64,000 bases of DNA, taken from Podospora bellae-mahoneyi. Its lineage: Eukaryota; Ascomycota; Sordariomycetes; Sordariales; Podosporaceae. Positions within the stretch are counted from its first letter, which is position 1, and each line of letters opens with the position of its first letter. The stretch is taken from assembly GCF_035222275.1 (NCBI RefSeq), contig NW_026946360.1, forward strand, positions 868,001-932,000, read 5' to 3'. The position numbers and the translations under genes were made by a program. Shown one piece after another: positions 58,827 through 64,000 of the stretch. A model generated the notes under the pieces. The model saw only the letters and a program-made list of their open reading frames with translations, did not search any database and had not been told where the DNA came from.

Positions 58827-59762
58827 GATGGCGGTGCGCTCCAAGGCGATTTGACGAAAGAAAGGGGCAGAGCGATTAGATCGTGACGATAAGGCGCCTT
58901 GATAAATGCGAGGGAGGGATAGATATGGGAGGTGGAGGAGGGATGATAAGAAGATGATAAGGAAATTTTTGAACGGATCCCAAGTGTGGGGCACCAGTGA
59001 TAACACAATCGCTTTTTGGGCGACTGATCGATCTGCAGACAGCGCGGGAGCCAGTGTGGGTTGGGGGGCTTAGATAAGCGCAACCCCACCAGATATTTTC
59101 ACCCTGATGACATCGTGAAGAGCCAATTGGAGGGGAAAAGGGTGGCCAACAATGGACATGGGTTCCGTCCGACTCTCCCTCTACCCGTGCGTCCTTGGAT
59201 TGATTCGCAAATCCCTCTGCAAGCACTACAATCGGGCCTCGGTGATGGATTGTCGAGATCGTCTATGCGACATAGGTGGAGTTGACGAGCAAACAAAGTG
59301 TGAATCTGAACGTACCAAGTTACCACCCGGGCCAGGATGGGTGCTCGCAGGCGACGTTCTAGGAGGCATCGCAGGCGCGATCGCAACAGGTCTGAGCGAA
59401 GCAAACGCGTTAGTCAAGTTAGTTCCATAAACAAGCAAGCAAGCAGTGGCAGCTACGGACTGGATGAACCGGAGTCACAATGGCCTGCAACGAATACAGT
59501 TCGAATGCGCGTCTCCAGCAGCTCCATGCGCCACAAAGAAAAATAACACTGACCTAGGCTGCTGTATCTGAGGGGTGCCCGTACCAGGGGCGAATGTAGA
59601 GATACCCGGGAGCGGGTTCAAGGGCGTACTGCCAGAGGCTGTACTAGGCGCATCCGGGTGCGTCGCTGCCAGGCTCGGAGAAGTAGGCCGCGCCTCGGGC
59701 TCAGGAGCTGAGGGCAGTGGTGGCCCCGATGACAGGCCTTCGGTGGCCGCGCTTTCGTCCAT
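57605..59762 (-). CDS. areB: AreB/ASD-4-type GATA transcription factor, long form
   Basis: Exons, complement: 59554-59762, 59316-59391, 58593-58787 and 57605-58531, give 468 aa; phases agree at each join (2/2, 0/0, 0/0). A perfect branch-like GACTAACG precedes exon 2. The single GATA finger is [21 protein letters not shown] then [16 protein letters not shown], with a 17-residue loop, followed by a basic tail ([15 protein letters not shown]). The C-terminal half has a long coiled coil at about residues 300-400 ([20 protein letters not shown] and [18 protein letters not shown]), ending in an acidic tail. This finger plus leucine-zipper layout is that of A. nidulans AreB and Neurospora ASD-4, which regulate nitrogen metabolism and, in Neurospora, ascus development. 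The N-terminal exons are Pro/Ser-rich. AreB of A. nidulans is known to make several proteins from one gene. See also the internal start at 58826. Confidence 0.88.
58888..59095. promoter_or_regulatory. Cluster of GATA motifs in areB intron
   Basis: Nine GATA words on the plus strand in about 210 bp: GATAAG at 58888, 58945, 58956 and 59073; GATAAA at 58901; GATAAC at 58999; and GATA at 58918, 58922 and 59092. About 1.6 would be expected by chance on both strands together. They lie between 62 and 270 bp upstream of the internal ATG, in the second intron of the long form. GATA factors of the AreA/AreB type bind HGATAR, so self-regulation or AreA control is a fair inference. Confidence 0.6.
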
Positions 59763-62279
<2,517 letters not shown>

Positions 62280-62672
62280 GGTTGAGTGGCGGAGGGAAAG
62301 GGAGTTGTAATGGAGACCTGTCAATCTGGATGTTCCAATCCAGAGCCCATGATACCAAGCAGGGCCTGATGCTGACTGAGTTGGCGTAAATCTTCTGCTT
62401 TTGTGACTTTTTTTTGCTTTGAGGACAGCGATCATCTTTTGGTTGGCGAGTTTGGAAAAGGAACCGAGGCACTGGCGTCATCGGTTTCCATATCCGTTGG
62501 TGCGGGGGAACGTGGGGAAGGCGGATCCGGGTCGAACTCCTTAGCGCCGGGATTCGATTTCTTAAAGGGACGACACCCAGTGGCTCATCAAGGTTGACCC
62601 CTTCCGTTACTACTGACTGCATTTATGTACATTAATTGATATCTCGATTTGAGGTGATTCATCACATTCACC
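62280..62672. other. Intergenic, krr1 to MDR gene
   Basis: A 393-base gap between two plus-strand genes, holding the krr1 3' UTR and the leader of the dehydrogenase gene. Nothing else is seen. Confidence 0.6.
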
Positions 62673-63851
62673 ATGCCTCAAAATCAGAGCCTCACCATCA
62701 AGCCTATCGAAGGTGCAAAGCCGGGCAAGGTCTATTATTCGTGAGTTTTGGCGTTCCCATGCAACTCTCTCACCAAGTATTAATAAGCTTGAAGCCTTCA
62801 CCTCAACACATCACCTGTTCCCACGCCCGGACCGGGCCAGGTGCTCGTCAAAGTGCGGGCCAGCGCTCTCAACCACCGCGACCTCTTCATCCGCCAGCAC
62901 CTCTACCCCGGCATCTCCTTTTCTGCCCCTTTGCTAGCCGATGGTTATGGAACTGTGGTATCACCAAGCTCATCACCGTTGTACAACAAGCCCGTCTTGG
63001 TCACACCCTCGCGCGGCTGGATTTCATCCCCTGACGGCCCGGAACCCATCCCTGCGACGGAAACCAACAGGGAGGAAAAGGAATGGAGTGTAATCGGCGG
63101 GTCGGCTCGTTATTCTGATCAAGGAACGGCTCAAAGCTTCATCGTGGTACCCGAGGAGGAGGTATTTCCTGCTCCGGGCCACTTGACATCCGCGGAAGGG
63201 GCTGCGCTGCCTTTGGCTGGGCTGACGGCGTGGAGAGCGCTGATCACAAAGGGGGAGGCCGAAAGAGGTCAGAATGTGTTGGTCACGGGGATTGGCGGAG
63301 GTGTCGCGCTCGCGGCTTTGCAGTTTGCGGTGAAGAAGGGGTGCAATGTTTATGTTACTTCCTCGTCGCAGGAAAAGATCAACAAGGCGTTGGAAATGGG
63401 CGCCAAGGGTGGGGTGTTGTATACTGAGGTGACTTGGGAAAAGACACTGCTGAAGCAGCTGCCCAAGACAAGACCGTTTATCGATGTCATTGTCGACGGG
63501 TCGGGAGGAGATATCGTCGCCAAAGGAATCAAGATGCTAAAGCAGGGAGGCAAGATTGTGGTGTATGGGATGACAGTGGGACCGAAGATGGAGTGGAACA
63601 TGAATGCCGTGTTAAAAAATATTGAGTTGAGAGGCACGAGCATGGGCAGCAGGGCTGAGTTTGGGGACATGGTCAAGTTTGTGGACGAGAACAAGATCAA
63701 GCCGGTTGTCAGCCGGGTTGTGAGCGGTGGGTTGGAGAACATCCAGGGCATCGATGGGCTGTTTGAGGATCTCAAGGGTGGCAAGCAGTTTGGCAAATTG
63801 GTCATCCTGGTAGACGGAGAGGAAGAAGGGGCGAGGTCACCCAAGTTGTAG
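62673..63851 (+). CDS. Medium-chain dehydrogenase/reductase (quinone-reductase type)
   Basis: Exons 62673-62740 and 62795-63851 give 374 aa; the 54-nt intron joins GKVYYS to LHLNTSPVPTPGPGQVLVKV, restoring the standard N-terminal strand. GroES-like text follows (VRASALNHRDLFIRQ), then PLAGLTAWRALI and the nucleotide-binding GIGGGVALAALQFAVKKG, with DVIVDGSGGD and GGKIVVYGMTVGP in the Rossmann half. No Cys/His cluster for catalytic or structural zinc is visible, so this is a zinc-free NAD(P)H-dependent enzyme of the quinone oxidoreductase/YogA type rather than a true alcohol dehydrogenase. It is probably cytosolic, with no targeting peptide. The substrate cannot be told from sequence. Confidence 0.9.
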
Positions 63852-64000
63852 GGATGTGTGCAACTTCTCTGTATCAATCTCTAGCCTTTTTGCTGATGAT
63901 TTATGCTGAGCTCAGCTCTTGAAACGCTCGCGTCTTTTGTTTCCCTAATGTTCAGGCAACCTTCCTTCAAATCGTCCCACTACTTACTATCCCCATTATC

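Noticed and set aside
57605-59089. A continuous 494-codon frame on the minus strand across the areB finger exon and its last intron
   Set aside because: Over the finger exon it runs in a different frame from the GATA finger, and it joins the coiled coil only if the 61-nt intron is kept. The conserved finger frame plus splicing explains the locus.

Overview
The window reads as nuclear chromosomal DNA of a filamentous ascomycete, most likely Sordariomycetes and probably Sordariales. Almost every gene is split by short introns (about 45-220 nt) with GTANGT-like donors and YAG acceptors, and the proteins match Neurospora/Podospora-type sets: a RAS-1 type Ras, a GNA-3 type G-alpha, an OS-2/HOG1 MAPK with a TGY loop, a TOK1 channel and an AreB/ASD-4 type GATA factor. 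I see no transposon, LTR element, virus-like element, CRISPR array, rRNA or recognisable tRNA. Organism and names rest on recognition of protein families, not on a database search.

Layout. 0-14 kb: a small single-TM protein (-), Ras (+), a small protein with a papain-like Cys/His arrangement (+), an uncertain three-exon gene (-), the two-pore K+ channel TOK1 (-) and an orphan C-terminally anchored protein (+). 14-25 kb: cullin-1 (-), SRF1-like phospholipase D regulator (-), mitochondrial K+/H+ exchange-related protein (+) and AVL9 (-). 26-44 kb: HOG1 MAPK, glycogen phosphorylase, G-alpha GNA-3 and ARP9, all on the minus strand and separated by long gene-free leaders. 45-53 kb: a SYLF/Ysc84 protein (-) and an F-box protein (-). 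54-64 kb: an RNF216-like RBR ubiquitin ligase (+), the GATA factor areB (-), KRR1 (+) and a medium-chain dehydrogenase/reductase (+).

For most multi-exon genes I checked that the proposed exons add up to an uninterrupted frame: TOK1 700 aa, CUL1 761, SRF1 370, KHE1 288, AVL9 780, HOG1 357, GPH 887, GNA-3 354, ARP9 695, SYLF 776, AreB 468, KRR1 320, MDR 374, Ras 214.

How the genes relate: this is mostly housekeeping and signalling. Ras, GNA-3 and HOG1 are central nutrient/stress signalling proteins; glycogen phosphorylase is a usual downstream target of cAMP and stress pathways; AreB is a nitrogen regulator. Cullin-1, the F-box protein and the RBR ligase belong to ubiquitin signalling. I see no biosynthetic or defence cluster. 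The most interesting signal is the areB locus: a long first form built from two small N-terminal exons, and a 528-nt intron that holds a dense run of GATA motifs immediately upstream of an internal ATG, suggesting a second, self-regulated promoter. The second is a transmembrane segment placed inside the IBR domain of the RBR ligase.
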